A program made the translations under genes and the position numbers. Source: Sulfurimonas sp. (lineage in GTDB: Bacteria; Campylobacterota; Campylobacteria; Campylobacterales; Sulfurimonadaceae). Taken from it: a stretch of DNA of 64,000 nucleotides. The notes under the pieces are model-generated. The model did not search any database. It was not told the DNA's origin and saw only the letters and a list, made by a program, of their open reading frames with translations. Positions 51,305 through 59,104 of this stretch are shown piece after piece. The DNA lies in the NCBI RefSeq assembly GCF_023229025.1, contig NZ_JALOAA010000001.1:1-64000 (forward strand), written 5' to 3'. The first letter of the stretch is position 1. Every line of letters begins with the position of its first letter.

Positions 51305-51484
51305 ATGAATGTTTCATCTTCTGGAGCAACGGCTCAATCTTCAACTCAAGTTGAAGCTATGAAAAAATCTATTGACACGCAAGAGCAGCAAGTTTTAAAA
51401 ATTTTAGAAAATGCCAATAAAGAGTCTCAAAAAATGGCTGCACAGAAAACAGGTCTTGGAAATAATTTAAATATAACCACCTAA
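51305..51484 (+). CDS. Small YjfB-like putative motility protein
   Basis: 59 residues, too short for many gene finders but preceded by AAAGGGGA eight bases from ATG 51305. Starts MNVSSSGATAQSSTQVEAMK, continues IDTQEQQVLKILENA and ends GNNLNITT. This pattern (short Ser/Ala N-terminus, VxxxxLKxxxD-like helix, C-terminal Gly-x-x-hydrophobic tail) fits the YjfB family, annotated as putative motility proteins because of Bacillus regulation. Role not established. Located before ybeY. Confidence 0.7.
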   Translation: MNVSSSGATAQSSTQVEAMKKSIDTQEQQVLKILENANKESQKMAAQKTGLGNNLNITT

Positions 51485-51538
51485 ACTTCTGCATATAAAA
51501 TTGGCGAATTTAAATCTATCTTTGATATAATTTTGCCC

Positions 51539-51958
51539 ATGATTGAACTAGACAACAGAACCGCACTAACTATTGATACCACAACAATTGACGCTATAGC
51601 TAATTATCTTACAAAAAAAGAGATAGAACTATTAATTACCGATAGCAAAGAGATGCGAGATATAAATAAAACGCATCGTAACATAGATAAAGATACAGAT
51701 GTTCTAAGTTTTCCATACGAAGAGATGCCAATGAGTCCACTAGGAAGCATAGTTATCTCATCTTCGCATGTACAGACAAAGGCCAAAGAACTTGGACATA
51801 GTACAGATGATGAGATAGCACTTCTCTTTATCCATGGGATGCTGCATCTTCTTGGATATGACCATGAAGACGATAGCGGCGAGATGAGAGAAAAAGAAGC
51901 TGAGCTAATTGAAAGATTTAACTTGCCAAAGAGTTTAATAATAAGAACACAAGGATAA
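51539..51958 (+). CDS. ybeY: Endoribonuclease YbeY
   Basis: 139 residues from ATG 51539 (an in-frame TTG at 51533 is less likely). The zinc motif HGMLHLLGYDHEDD is diagnostic (three His). NKTHRNIDKDTDVLSFPYEE and LGSIVISSSHVQTKA are family segments. Takes part in 16S rRNA 3' maturation and ribosome quality control. Six bases separate it from the antiporter gene. Confidence 0.94.
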   Translation: MIELDNRTALTIDTTTIDAIANYLTKKEIELLITDSKEMRDINKTHRNIDKDTDVLSFPYEEMPMSPLGSIVISSSHVQTKAKELGHSTDDEIALLFIHGMLHLLGYDHEDDSGEMREKEAELIERFNLPKSLIIRTQG

Positions 51959-51964
51959 AAGCGT

Positions 51965-52891
51965 ATGGATTTTATAATTTTTATAGTTGCTATGACAGCG
52001 CTTATTTACGGAGCAGACTTTGTAATTAAGGAGTCAGAGAGAATAGCTCTACGCTTTAATATATCACACTATGTAATAGGTGCCACTCTTGTAGCATTTG
52101 GAACATCTCTGCCGGAGATGGCAGCTTCCATGGTGGCATCATATAGCAATAAAAGTGACATGGCAGTTGCAAATGTTGTCGGCAGTGTTATTTTTAATAT
52201 TACTCTGGTGCTTGGCGTTGTTTTTTTTATCTCAAAAAAAATGGTTCCAAAAAGAGATCTCTTCTCTCTAGATAGCGCATGGGTTGTTATACCGGTAGTG
52301 CTCTTTTTTATAATGATTCAAGATGGAGAAATAAGTAGATTTGATGGGTTTTTATATCTACTTTTAATGGTCTCTTATATTATATTTTTATTTGGTAGCT
52401 CTAAAGAGACTCTCCAGAGTGATATAGATGAGGAGCTTCTTAAAGAGAAGTTCAACTGGCTTTTGACAATATCGCTTCTTCTTGTAGGTTTTGTTTTAAC
52501 TATTGGCGGAGCCAATTTTGTTGTGGAGAGCGGTACAAATATAGCAAGGAACTTTGGCGTTAGCGAGTGGGTAATAGGTCTTTTGCTTATAGCTCTTGGA
52601 ACGTCTCTTCCGGAACTTGTAGTGTCTATAGTGGCAATAAAAAAGGGAAATGCCGAGATGAGCATAGGCAATATCATAGGCTCAAATGTTGCAAACTTCT
52701 CAATGGTTCTGGGTTCTGCGTCACTACTAAATCCCTTAAGTATAGATTTGATTGCGACAAAGTTTGATCTCTTTATAATGGCTGCTGCCTCAATAGCTCT
52801 TGTTTTTATCTTAGCAAACAAGCTTTACAACAGAGCCGGAGCAATATTTTTACTGATAATATTAGCTCTTTTTATACAAAACGCAGTATAA
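51965..52891 (+). CDS. Calcium/sodium antiporter (CaCA family, YrbG-like)
   Basis: 308 residues, about ten membrane segments. The two inverted alpha repeats carry the ion-binding motifs GATLVAFGTSLPEMAASMVA (near residue 40) and GLLLIALGTSLPELVVSIVA (near 215), each with the catalytic Glu, plus NVVGSVIFN and NIIGSNVANF. Exchanges Ca2+ or a related cation for Na+ or H+. The stop codon lies in the first unit of a 24-bp tandem duplication. Confidence 0.92.
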   Translation: MDFIIFIVAMTALIYGADFVIKESERIALRFNISHYVIGATLVAFGTSLPEMAASMVASYSNKSDMAVANVVGSVIFNITLVLGVVFFISKKMVPKRDLFSLDSAWVVIPVVLFFIMIQDGEISRFDGFLYLLLMVSYIIFLFGSSKETLQSDIDEELLKEKFNWLLTISLLLVGFVLTIGGANFVVESGTNIARNFGVSEWVIGLLLIALGTSLPELVVSIVAIKKGNAEMSIGNIIGSNVANFSMVLGSASLLNPLSIDLIATKFDLFIMAAASIALVFILANKLYNRAGAIFLLIILALFIQNAV

Positions 52892-52923
52892 GTTTCTTTA
52901 GAAAACGCAGTATAAGTTTCTTT
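52878..52923 (+). repeat. 24-bp tandem duplication at the end of the antiporter gene
   Basis: AAAACGCAGTATAAGTTTCTTT occurs at 52878-52899 and again at 52902-52923, period 24. The first copy holds the last codons and TAA of the antiporter; the second repeats those codons and stop outside the gene. Confidence 0.9.
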
Positions 52924-52931
52924 TAAAAAGT

Positions 52932-52951
52932 GCTCTTATATTAAAAAGAGC
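52932..52951. terminator. Bidirectional terminator between antiporter and PBP2 genes
   Basis: GCTCTT (52932-52937) pairs with AAGAGC (52946-52951). T-rich DNA follows on the + side (GTTTATTTTT), and A-rich DNA precedes it (TTTTTAAAAAG), giving a T-tract on the minus strand. Confidence 0.75.
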
Positions 52952-52953
52952 GT

Positions 52954-54741
52954 TTATTTTTCTATATATCCCATCTCTAGAAGTTTATTGTAGATATCTG
53001 AGACAATCTTACCTGCTGCAGAGCCACCATGCCCGCCATGCTCTACCATTACCGAGACAACATACTGAGGATTGTCATGCGGTCCATAGGTTGAAAACCA
53101 AGCGTGGGAACGTGTATAGTACTCCATCTCATGCTCTAGTTCTCGCTCCTCAATATCTTGTAAAATACCTACAACTTGAGCTGTTCCTGTTTTACCGGCA
53201 ATTTTAACTTTTGAGCTAAGATATCCTGTTGCCGTACCGCTTGGATAGTTACATACTTGATACATGGCTTTTTGAATTAGAGGAAGTTTTTTGAGCTCAT
53301 CTTCATTGAGTACATACTCAAATTGAGGCTCAATATCCTCATTTCCTACCCTCTTTGCGAAATGAGGGCGAGGAAGTTTTCCAGTTGCCATAAGTGCAGT
53401 AAATTGTGCCATCTGCATAGGTGTTGTCAAAAAATCGCCCTGCCCGATTGATGTATTTACCGTCTCTCCTATATACCAAGGTTTGTTATACTTATTTCTT
53501 TTCCATTCTCTTGAGGGCACCGTGCCTACAAACTCATTTGGCAAATCGATACCTGTTTTCTTGCCAAGTCCATATCTGGTAAGTCCTTCGCTCATCTTTT
53601 TTATGCCAAGTTGAATACTTCCTTTATAAAAATAGTCATCACAACTCTCTCTAATAGCTTTGGTAATGCCCGTGTTTCCATGTCCGTCTCTTTTCCAACA
53701 TCTAAAAATTCTTTTGCCAAGCGGCATTGACGCTGTACAGTAAACACCCCAGTTTGGACCGATTTCAGGTGCTGTAATATACAACAGCCCAAGTCCTGTT
53801 TTTATAACAGAACCTGGAGGATAAAGACCATGAACTAGCTTATTTGTAAATGTCTTCTCAAGGCTGTTGGATAGTTTATCCCACTCTTCATGTGTTATGC
53901 CGGTTACAAATTTATTTAAATCATATTCAGGAAAACTGCTTGCAGATAAAATAGCTCCATCCATGCTCATAACTATAACTGCGCCCGACTTATTAACAAA
54001 AAGAGACGATATATATTTTTGAAGTTCAATATCAATGTTTAACATCAGTTTTCTATTTTCTATAGGAGCTTGGCTTGAGAGTTCTTCTATCTCTTGATTG
54101 TTAGCATTAACTTTAACCTCTCTCTTTCCGGCTTCTCCTTGAAGATATTTATTATAATATTTCTCTATCCCTGATTTACCGGTATAGCCTATTAGCTCTT
54201 GGAGTTTATCATCTTTTATGTCACTCTTGTTTGCACGAGCAACATAGCCAATGGAGTGCGCAGCAACCTCGCTATATGGATAGAATCTTTTAGGGGAAGA
54301 TACTATATTTATGTTTTCTCTGAGGTTAAGAGTAGAGTATACCGGCATAATATCTTCATAGGAGACAAACTCAACTATATCAATAAAATTATGATTATAA
54401 TATGAGTCACTTTTCTTGTAGTTTTTTATAACTTTTTCTCTATCTATTTTTGGCAAAAATTTAAGAAGAGTATTAACCTCCTCTTCTAGCATGTTTTGAT
54501 TTTTTTTCAAACTCAAATGCGGAGCTAACTGTATTTTAAAGCCAAGCTTATTTATGGCTATAGGCTTGTTGTTAATATCTACTATTTCACCTCTTACAGG
54601 TGGAATCTGTTCGGTTTTTATACTATTATCGTAGGATAATTTCTCATAGTATGTGTTAGACTCTACTGAGAGTAAAAAAACTCTCACTAAGAGTGCAAGC
54701 CATGTTGTAATAAATATAAAAATTATAAATTTAATCTTCAT
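52954..54741 (-). CDS. mrdA: Penicillin-binding protein 2 (peptidoglycan transpeptidase)
   Basis: 595 residues, one N-terminal membrane anchor (about 5-23), dimerisation domain (IPPVRGEIVDINNKPIAIN), then the transpeptidase domain with catalytic SVIK (YPPGSVIKT, Ser near 311), SCD in the second motif and KTG in IAGKTGTAQV. A conserved GYTGKSGIEKYYNKYLQG segment also marks PBP2. Crosslinks peptidoglycan for rod elongation with RodA. Overlaps the upstream membrane-protein gene by four bases. Confidence 0.95.
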   Translation of the reverse strand: MKIKFIIFIFITTWLALLVRVFLLSVESNTYYEKLSYDNSIKTEQIPPVRGEIVDINNKPIAINKLGFKIQLAPHLSLKKNQNMLEEEVNTLLKFLPKIDREKVIKNYKKSDSYYNHNFIDIVEFVSYEDIMPVYSTLNLRENINIVSSPKRFYPYSEVAAHSIGYVARANKSDIKDDKLQELIGYTGKSGIEKYYNKYLQGEAGKREVKVNANNQEIEELSSQAPIENRKLMLNIDIELQKYISSLFVNKSGAVIVMSMDGAILSASSFPEYDLNKFVTGITHEEWDKLSNSLEKTFTNKLVHGLYPPGSVIKTGLGLLYITAPEIGPNWGVYCTASMPLGKRIFRCWKRDGHGNTGITKAIRESCDDYFYKGSIQLGIKKMSEGLTRYGLGKKTGIDLPNEFVGTVPSREWKRNKYNKPWYIGETVNTSIGQGDFLTTPMQMAQFTALMATGKLPRPHFAKRVGNEDIEPQFEYVLNEDELKKLPLIQKAMYQVCNYPSGTATGYLSSKVKIAGKTGTAQVVGILQDIEERELEHEMEYYTRSHAWFSTYGPHDNPQYVVSVMVEHGGHGGSAAGKIVSDIYNKLLEMGYIEK

Positions 54742-55190
54742 AATAGGCTCAAAATTAAAAATTCTACTGCAATATAGTAAATTATATAGTAGTTCATACT
54801 AGGCATCTGGAGCAAAAAGATATTTGCTAAAAGTGAGCAAAAAAGAAAAAAACCGATATATACTAGCACTACAATAGATAACTTTACACATAAGTCACAA
54901 TTAAAATTTTTCTTTATTTTTGGAACAATGTATCTATAAATAAACGAAAAATATATAATAGTGCTAAAGAGCAAGTAGCTATTTTGTGCTTCAAAGAAAA
55001 GAAGACAGATAGATACCAAAAATAGAGAAAAAGCATCCTCTTGTTTTAGGGCTTTTGCAAAATAGATATACAAAATTGCAAAAAGAGGAGGCAAAAATAG
55101 GTATATGCCGCTAAGCGCAGTGTATATAATAAACAGCGCAGTATAAAAAAGCGGTGTTAAAGATTTTTTATCAGAGATACTTCGTTGCAT
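54738..55190 (-). CDS. Small polytopic membrane protein, MreD-like by context
   Basis: 150 residues, five or six hydrophobic segments (LFYTALFIIYTALSGIYLFL, FSLFLVSICLLFFE, LLFSTIIYFSFIYRYIV, LSIVVLVYIGFFLFCSLLA). Size, topology and position just before the PBP2 gene fit MreD of the rod complex, but the sequence is too diverged to confirm. Its start overlaps the GNAT gene by 34 bases. Confidence 0.55.
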   Translation of the reverse strand: MQRSISDKKSLTPLFYTALFIIYTALSGIYLFLPPLFAILYIYFAKALKQEDAFSLFLVSICLLFFEAQNSYLLFSTIIYFSFIYRYIVPKIKKNFNCDLCVKLSIVVLVYIGFFLFCSLLANIFLLQMPSMNYYIIYYIAVEFLILSLL

Positions 55191-55624
55191 ACGGGAAAGT
55201 GTTTACATTTTATACAATCAGCCCAGATTTTATGTTCTGGCAGGGACTCTTTTGGAATTTCGACAAACCCAAGTTTCTCAAAAAACTCTTGTCTATATGT
55301 TAAACTAAGTAGCTTTTGAAGACCAAGTGTTTTAGCCTCCTCTATTGCTTTTAAAACTAAGCTTTGACCTATTTTCTCTCCTCTTTTACTCTCTTTGACA
55401 ACAAGAGACCTAATCTCAGCTAGCGATGGCGTATGGATATGAAGAGCGCAAAAACCGACTATCTCACTACCCTCTTTAGCTAATATATAAGATCTTATAT
55501 TTGTTGCTATCTCATCTGAACTTCTTGGCAAAATCAGACCGGATTCAACCTCGGGTATAACTAGTTTTTGCATATCTTCTATATCAGATAATTTTGCACG
55601 CAATAACTCAATGTTGTTCATCAA
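55157..55624 (-). CDS. GNAT N-acetyltransferase, short ArgA-like
   Basis: 155 residues, one GNAT domain: AEIRSLVVKESKRGEKIGQSLVLKAIEEA holds the acetyl-CoA pyrophosphate loop (R/QxxGxG-like RGEKIG), followed by LLSLTYRQEFFEKLGFVEIPKESLP. The C-terminal CIKCKHFPVCNE adds three Cys. Standalone GNAT proteins of this type act as N-acetylglutamate synthases in arginine synthesis in some bacteria, which is the likely but unproven role. Overlaps engB and the MreD-like gene. Confidence 0.78.
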   Translation of the reverse strand: MMNNIELLRAKLSDIEDMQKLVIPEVESGLILPRSSDEIATNIRSYILAKEGSEIVGFCALHIHTPSLAEIRSLVVKESKRGEKIGQSLVLKAIEEAKTLGLQKLLSLTYRQEFFEKLGFVEIPKESLPEHKIWADCIKCKHFPVCNEVSLIKNL

Positions 55625-56228
55625 AAGTTCCTTTTAAAACATCATGTATTATCGTAACAATCTTCTGTAGGCCCTTTTTTTTGGAACTTGAGACCATAAG
55701 GGCATCCGGAAACTCTTTTTTAAGAGCGGTTTGCTCTTTTTGATTAAGTTTGTCTATTTTAGTAAATATTTGCAATATATGTTGAGACTCATCAGCATGT
55801 TGAAGTAAAAAATCACTTACTGATTTATCAATCTCTAAAAAAGGGTGTCTACAATCAACTAAATGTACAAAAAGCTTTATCTGTTTTCTCTGTGCTATAA
55901 AATCGGTTAGGTTTTTTTCCCAATCGCTCTTTATAGACTTTGATACTTTTGCATAGCCAAAGCCCGGTAAGTCAACAAATTTTGCAAAACTCTTTTGGGC
56001 GTTTTCTCTATCTATGAAAGTAACTTCAAAATAGTTGATAAGTCTTGTTTTTCCCGGAGTTGAAGAGACTTTTGCCAAGCCTTTGTGGTTAGTTAGGACA
56101 TTTAAAAGCGAGCTTTTACCGACATTAGAGCGAGCCATAAAAACAACTTCATCTTGCACATCTGTATCTGGTGCACCACCAATATTTGCAGCTGATGTCA
56201 GAAACTTTGCATCAACAATCTCAATCAT
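55608..56228 (-). CDS. engB: Ribosome biogenesis GTP-binding protein EngB (YihA/YsxC)
   Basis: 206 residues from ATG 56228, whose ATGATTGA overlaps the lptA stop. P-loop ARSNVGKSSLLN (residues 32-43), switch II DLPGFGYAKVS, G4 TKID and G5 VSSSKKKG. Essential GTPase in large-subunit assembly in many bacteria. An upstream ATG at 56246 would lie inside lptA and is rejected. Confidence 0.95.
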   Translation of the reverse strand: MIEIVDAKFLTSAANIGGAPDTDVQDEVVFMARSNVGKSSLLNVLTNHKGLAKVSSTPGKTRLINYFEVTFIDRENAQKSFAKFVDLPGFGYAKVSKSIKSDWEKNLTDFIAQRKQIKLFVHLVDCRHPFLEIDKSVSDFLLQHADESQHILQIFTKIDKLNQKEQTALKKEFPDALMVSSSKKKGLQKIVTIIHDVLKGTFDEQH

Positions 56229-56703
56229 TTTTGCTCTTATTATCATCTTTTGGCATGTTGAATATCATTATAACAGGCTCTTTTTGTGCACCTTTTGCAT
56301 ATGCTTTGCCCTCAATTGTTTTTAGGATAACCTCTTCTCCTATAATCTCTTTTTTCTCATTTATCTGCTTTAAGTGAACCTCTTGAAAGAAGTGATACTC
56401 CTTCTCATTTGGAAGATATACTACTTTTTGTGCTTTTCCTTTATAGAGTGCGCCTTCTATAGTTTTTATATTAAATGAAGCATCTCCTTGAGCTATAAAT
56501 TTTGTCGGCTCTTGCTTCTCATCTGTATAAACTGTAACTTTTGATGCGTTTAGCTCATCGTTGCCTCTTATAATATTAACACTGCCCTCAAAAACAGAGA
56601 TTCCTGTTTTTTGATCCGAATGGAAAGTATTTGCCTTAATTTTCAACTCTTGTGAAAATAACGATCCCGTTAAAAAAATTATTGTAAAAAATGTTTTTTT
56701 CAT
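56221..56703 (-). CDS. lptA: LPS-transport periplasmic protein LptA (OstA-like)
   Basis: 160 residues with a signal peptide (MKKTFFTIIFLTGSLFSQ). OstA-like repeats: LKIKANTFHSDQKTGISVFE, SVNIIRGNDELNASKVTVYT, KAQKVVYLPNEKEYHFFQEV. It forms the periplasmic bridge carrying LPS from LptC to LptD. Two bases after lptC in a tight operon with kdsC. Confidence 0.9.
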   Translation of the reverse strand: MKKTFFTIIFLTGSLFSQELKIKANTFHSDQKTGISVFEGSVNIIRGNDELNASKVTVYTDEKQEPTKFIAQGDASFNIKTIEGALYKGKAQKVVYLPNEKEYHFFQEVHLKQINEKKEIIGEEVILKTIEGKAYAKGAQKEPVIMIFNMPKDDNKSKND

Positions 56704-57234
56704 CTATTTGCTCTCTTTTAGTTGATATACTGCTCTGACGCTTTTTGACTCTATTTGCTCCGAAGAGCTATTGTGTTTTAGTCTCTTTCCTACTACCCTA
56801 TTTGATCCTCTGTAGAGGACAAACTCTCCATCAGCAGTGGCTATACTTGTTTTTTTATCATAAACCGCTTTTTGAGTCTCAAAAGTCAATCCATCCTCTC
56901 TAGAGTAAATTATGTCGCCATCAAGATAAACCTTGTCATTTTTATATATACCGCTGTTTGCTTTCATGTTTGCAATAAGCTTTTTTGAATTATCCGTATA
57001 ATCCATATTGTCAATAGTATATCTGTTTGTAAACTTGTTAGCGTTTGTACCATTCATCAATGTAACCAAACCGTTAGAGTCAAGCTCATGCATAACAAAA
57101 GATGATATTGTAAACATGGGTACTTCGCCGGTTGCTTGTTGCTTAATCTCTAGCGGCTTAAATAGAAAGAGAATCATCAATAGAGATAAGGAGAAAAATA
57201 TAAAAAAGTAGTTTATATTCACAACTATAACCAC
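56704..57234 (-). CDS. lptC: LPS export ABC-transporter periplasmic protein LptC
   Basis: 176 residues, one N-terminal membrane helix (about 8-25), then the LptC beta-jellyroll (VPMFTISSFVMHELDSNGL, AVYDKKTSIATADGEFVLYRGSNRVVGKRLKHN). It couples the LptBFG transporter to LptA. Start is uncertain: GTG 57234 (used here) or GTG 57222; both overlap or abut kdsC and neither has a strong ribosome site. Confidence 0.85.
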   Translation of the reverse strand: MVIVVNINYFFIFFSLSLLMILFLFKPLEIKQQATGEVPMFTISSFVMHELDSNGLVTLMNGTNANKFTNRYTIDNMDYTDNSKKLIANMKANSGIYKNDKVYLDGDIIYSREDGLTFETQKAVYDKKTSIATADGEFVLYRGSNRVVGKRLKHNSSSEQIESKSVRAVYQLKESK

Positions 57235-57719
57235 AAAGATAAGAATTGATCTCTTGTATCGTTCTCATCAACTAAAATATCTATCATCTCTCTAACAGCA
57301 GCTTCCCCGCCTCTTGCAGTTAAGACCGTATCAACAGCTTCTCTAATCTCTTTTACGCCATCTTTTGGAGTAAAGCTTCTACCAACATAGCGTAGCATCT
57401 TGTAGTCATTTAAATCATCGCCTATAGCAGCGACCTCATAGCTTTTTACTTCAAGTTTCTCCATAAGTTTTTTTAACACACTCTCTTTATCTTTTACATG
57501 TTGAAATAGATATTTTATTCCAAGCTCTTTTGCTCTTTTTTCAACTATTTTAGACTCTCTACCCGTAATGATTGCAGCATGAAATCCCATTTTTACCCAT
57601 GCACTTATGGCTAGACCATCTTTAACATTAAAGTGCTTTATCTCTTCACCGCTTGCGGAGTATATAATATCTCCACTTGTTAGGCAACCGTCAACATCTA
57701 AGACTATAAGTTTAATCAC
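57225..57719 (-). CDS. kdsC: 3-deoxy-D-manno-octulosonate 8-phosphate phosphatase KdsC
   Basis: 164 residues, capless HAD phosphatase: nucleophile motif VLDVDGCLTSGD (residues 5-16), AAIITGRESKIVEKRAKELG, and the metal motif AIGDDLNDYKML. Removes phosphate from Kdo8P to give Kdo for lipid A-core. Overlaps hisB by four bases and lptC by ten. Confidence 0.93.
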   Translation of the reverse strand: MIKLIVLDVDGCLTSGDIIYSASGEEIKHFNVKDGLAISAWVKMGFHAAIITGRESKIVEKRAKELGIKYLFQHVKDKESVLKKLMEKLEVKSYEVAAIGDDLNDYKMLRYVGRSFTPKDGVKEIREAVDTVLTARGGEAAVREMIDILVDENDTRDQFLSLWL

Positions 57720-58288
57720 AGCATCTCTTTTGTGCTTGGGATACCTACTCTATCATTTCTTTGCATTGCACGACGAATTGCAACTGCAAGCGATTTAAAA
57801 GCCGCTTCAATAAGATGATGTTTGTTTTTTCCTCTAAGCGCTATAATGTGCGCACTAATTCTAGCATTTGAGATGAAAGCTTTAAAGAACTCTTCAACAA
57901 GCTCTATATCAAACTGCCCTACTTTGCCAAAGATATTAATCTCGTATACTAAATATGGACGATTGCTTAAATCTAAATCACAACTAACACATGCCTCATC
58001 CATGACAATATTTGCACTTCCAAATCGCTCCATGTTTTTAACCGGATATATTGCCTCTGCTAAAAGAGAACCCAAAACTATTCCTATATCTTCAACACTA
58101 TGGTGATCATCTATGTGCGTATCGCCCTTACATGAGATATTTAAATCAATTAAAGAGTGTTTAGAGAAGCTCTCTAGCATGTGGTCTAGAAAACCGACAC
58201 CGGTGTCTATATTAGACTTGCCCTCTCCATTTAATAGCATCGAGATAGTTATATCCGTCTCTTTTGTTTTTCTACTTTTACTAATCAT
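57716..58288 (-). CDS. hisB: Imidazoleglycerol-phosphate dehydratase HisB
   Basis: 190 residues, monofunctional enzyme of histidine biosynthesis. Metal ligands lie in the two diagnostic boxes: GVGFLDHMLESFSKHS and HIDDHHSVEDIGIVLG, with the symmetrical second half ISAHIIALRGKNKHHLIEAAFKSL. It sits inside a row of envelope genes rather than with other his genes, separated from rlpA by three bases and overlapping kdsC. Confidence 0.95.
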   Translation of the reverse strand: MISKSRKTKETDITISMLLNGEGKSNIDTGVGFLDHMLESFSKHSLIDLNISCKGDTHIDDHHSVEDIGIVLGSLLAEAIYPVKNMERFGSANIVMDEACVSCDLDLSNRPYLVYEINIFGKVGQFDIELVEEFFKAFISNARISAHIIALRGKNKHHLIEAAFKSLAVAIRRAMQRNDRVGIPSTKEML

Positions 58289-58291
58289 CTC

Positions 58292-59104
58292 TTAATCCTC
58301 TCTAACAATAAATGAATCTTTAAAATTTCCAAGTGATTTATAATCTCTGGCCTCTTGTTCACTTCTAAAACCTTTAAGCCATACTTTGAACATTCTACCG
58401 TTTTCTGTATCCATATCTTTAATGATAGTTTTGTATCCATCAGTATCATCATACTTCTTTTGGGTAAAAATTGCACCCTCTATTCTAGAAAAAGATGCAA
58501 TCTGAATAGCAAATCCATCTACCGGCTGATCTTGAGGCGAATCTCTTAGCTCTTTATTGAGTGGAACCTTTCTCTGATCTTTTGAGTGAAAACCTAGGAC
58601 TTCAACGCTAACTGGTGCCGTTCCATCATTTATCATATCTATTTTTCGCGCAGCCGTGTTTGAGAGGTCTATGATTCTTGTTGCTATAAAAGGACCTCTG
58701 TCGTTTATCCTAACAACCGTGCTTAAGCCGTTTTTCTTGTTTGTGACTTTTACAATGGTATTCATAGGGAGGGTCTTATGTGCAGCAGTCATGTCGTACA
58801 TATTGTAAGTCTCCCCGTTTGATGTAAGTTTACCGTGAAAATCAGGACCGTACCAACTTGCATTTCCGCGAAACTTGTCACCTACGTTTACGACGGTAGG
58901 GTAGTACTTCTTTCCTCTTATTACATATGGTCTCATAGTCGGGTGTTTATAATCTTTTTGATTAATCACAGAACTATGCGACCTACTATCAGAAGAGTAT
59001 GTTTTTGTATCTCCGTAGTTTGTATATGTTCTAGTGCCTCTTGTGCTACATCCCGTAGCTAAGATAAGGGCAAAAATAAGTAAAAAAAAAGAGAACTTAC
59101 TCAT
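58292..59104 (-). CDS. rlpA: Septal ring lytic transglycosylase RlpA family lipoprotein
   Basis: 270 residues. Lipobox ILATGC (C19). The double-psi beta-barrel contains GNASWYGPDFHGKLTSNGE and TAAHKTLPMNTIVKVTN, RINDRGPF and IIDLSNTAARKI, with the catalytic Asp/His candidates of RlpA. A C-terminal SPOR domain (about residues 195-265, FAIQIASFSR start) binds denuded septal glycan. Acts with MltD, encoded next to it, in cell separation. Overlaps mltD by eight bases. Confidence 0.92.
   Translation of the reverse strand: MSKFSFFLLIFALILATGCSTRGTRTYTNYGDTKTYSSDSRSHSSVINQKDYKHPTMRPYVIRGKKYYPTVVNVGDKFRGNASWYGPDFHGKLTSNGETYNMYDMTAAHKTLPMNTIVKVTNKKNGLSTVVRINDRGPFIATRIIDLSNTAARKIDMINDGTAPVSVEVLGFHSKDQRKVPLNKELRDSPQDQPVDGFAIQIASFSRIEGAIFTQKKYDDTDGYKTIIKDMDTENGRMFKVWLKGFRSEQEARDYKSLGNFKDSFIVRED

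Noticed and set aside
56171..56377. Plus-strand frames across the engB-lptA junction
   Set aside because: They are antisense to two well-supported genes and lack initiation signals.
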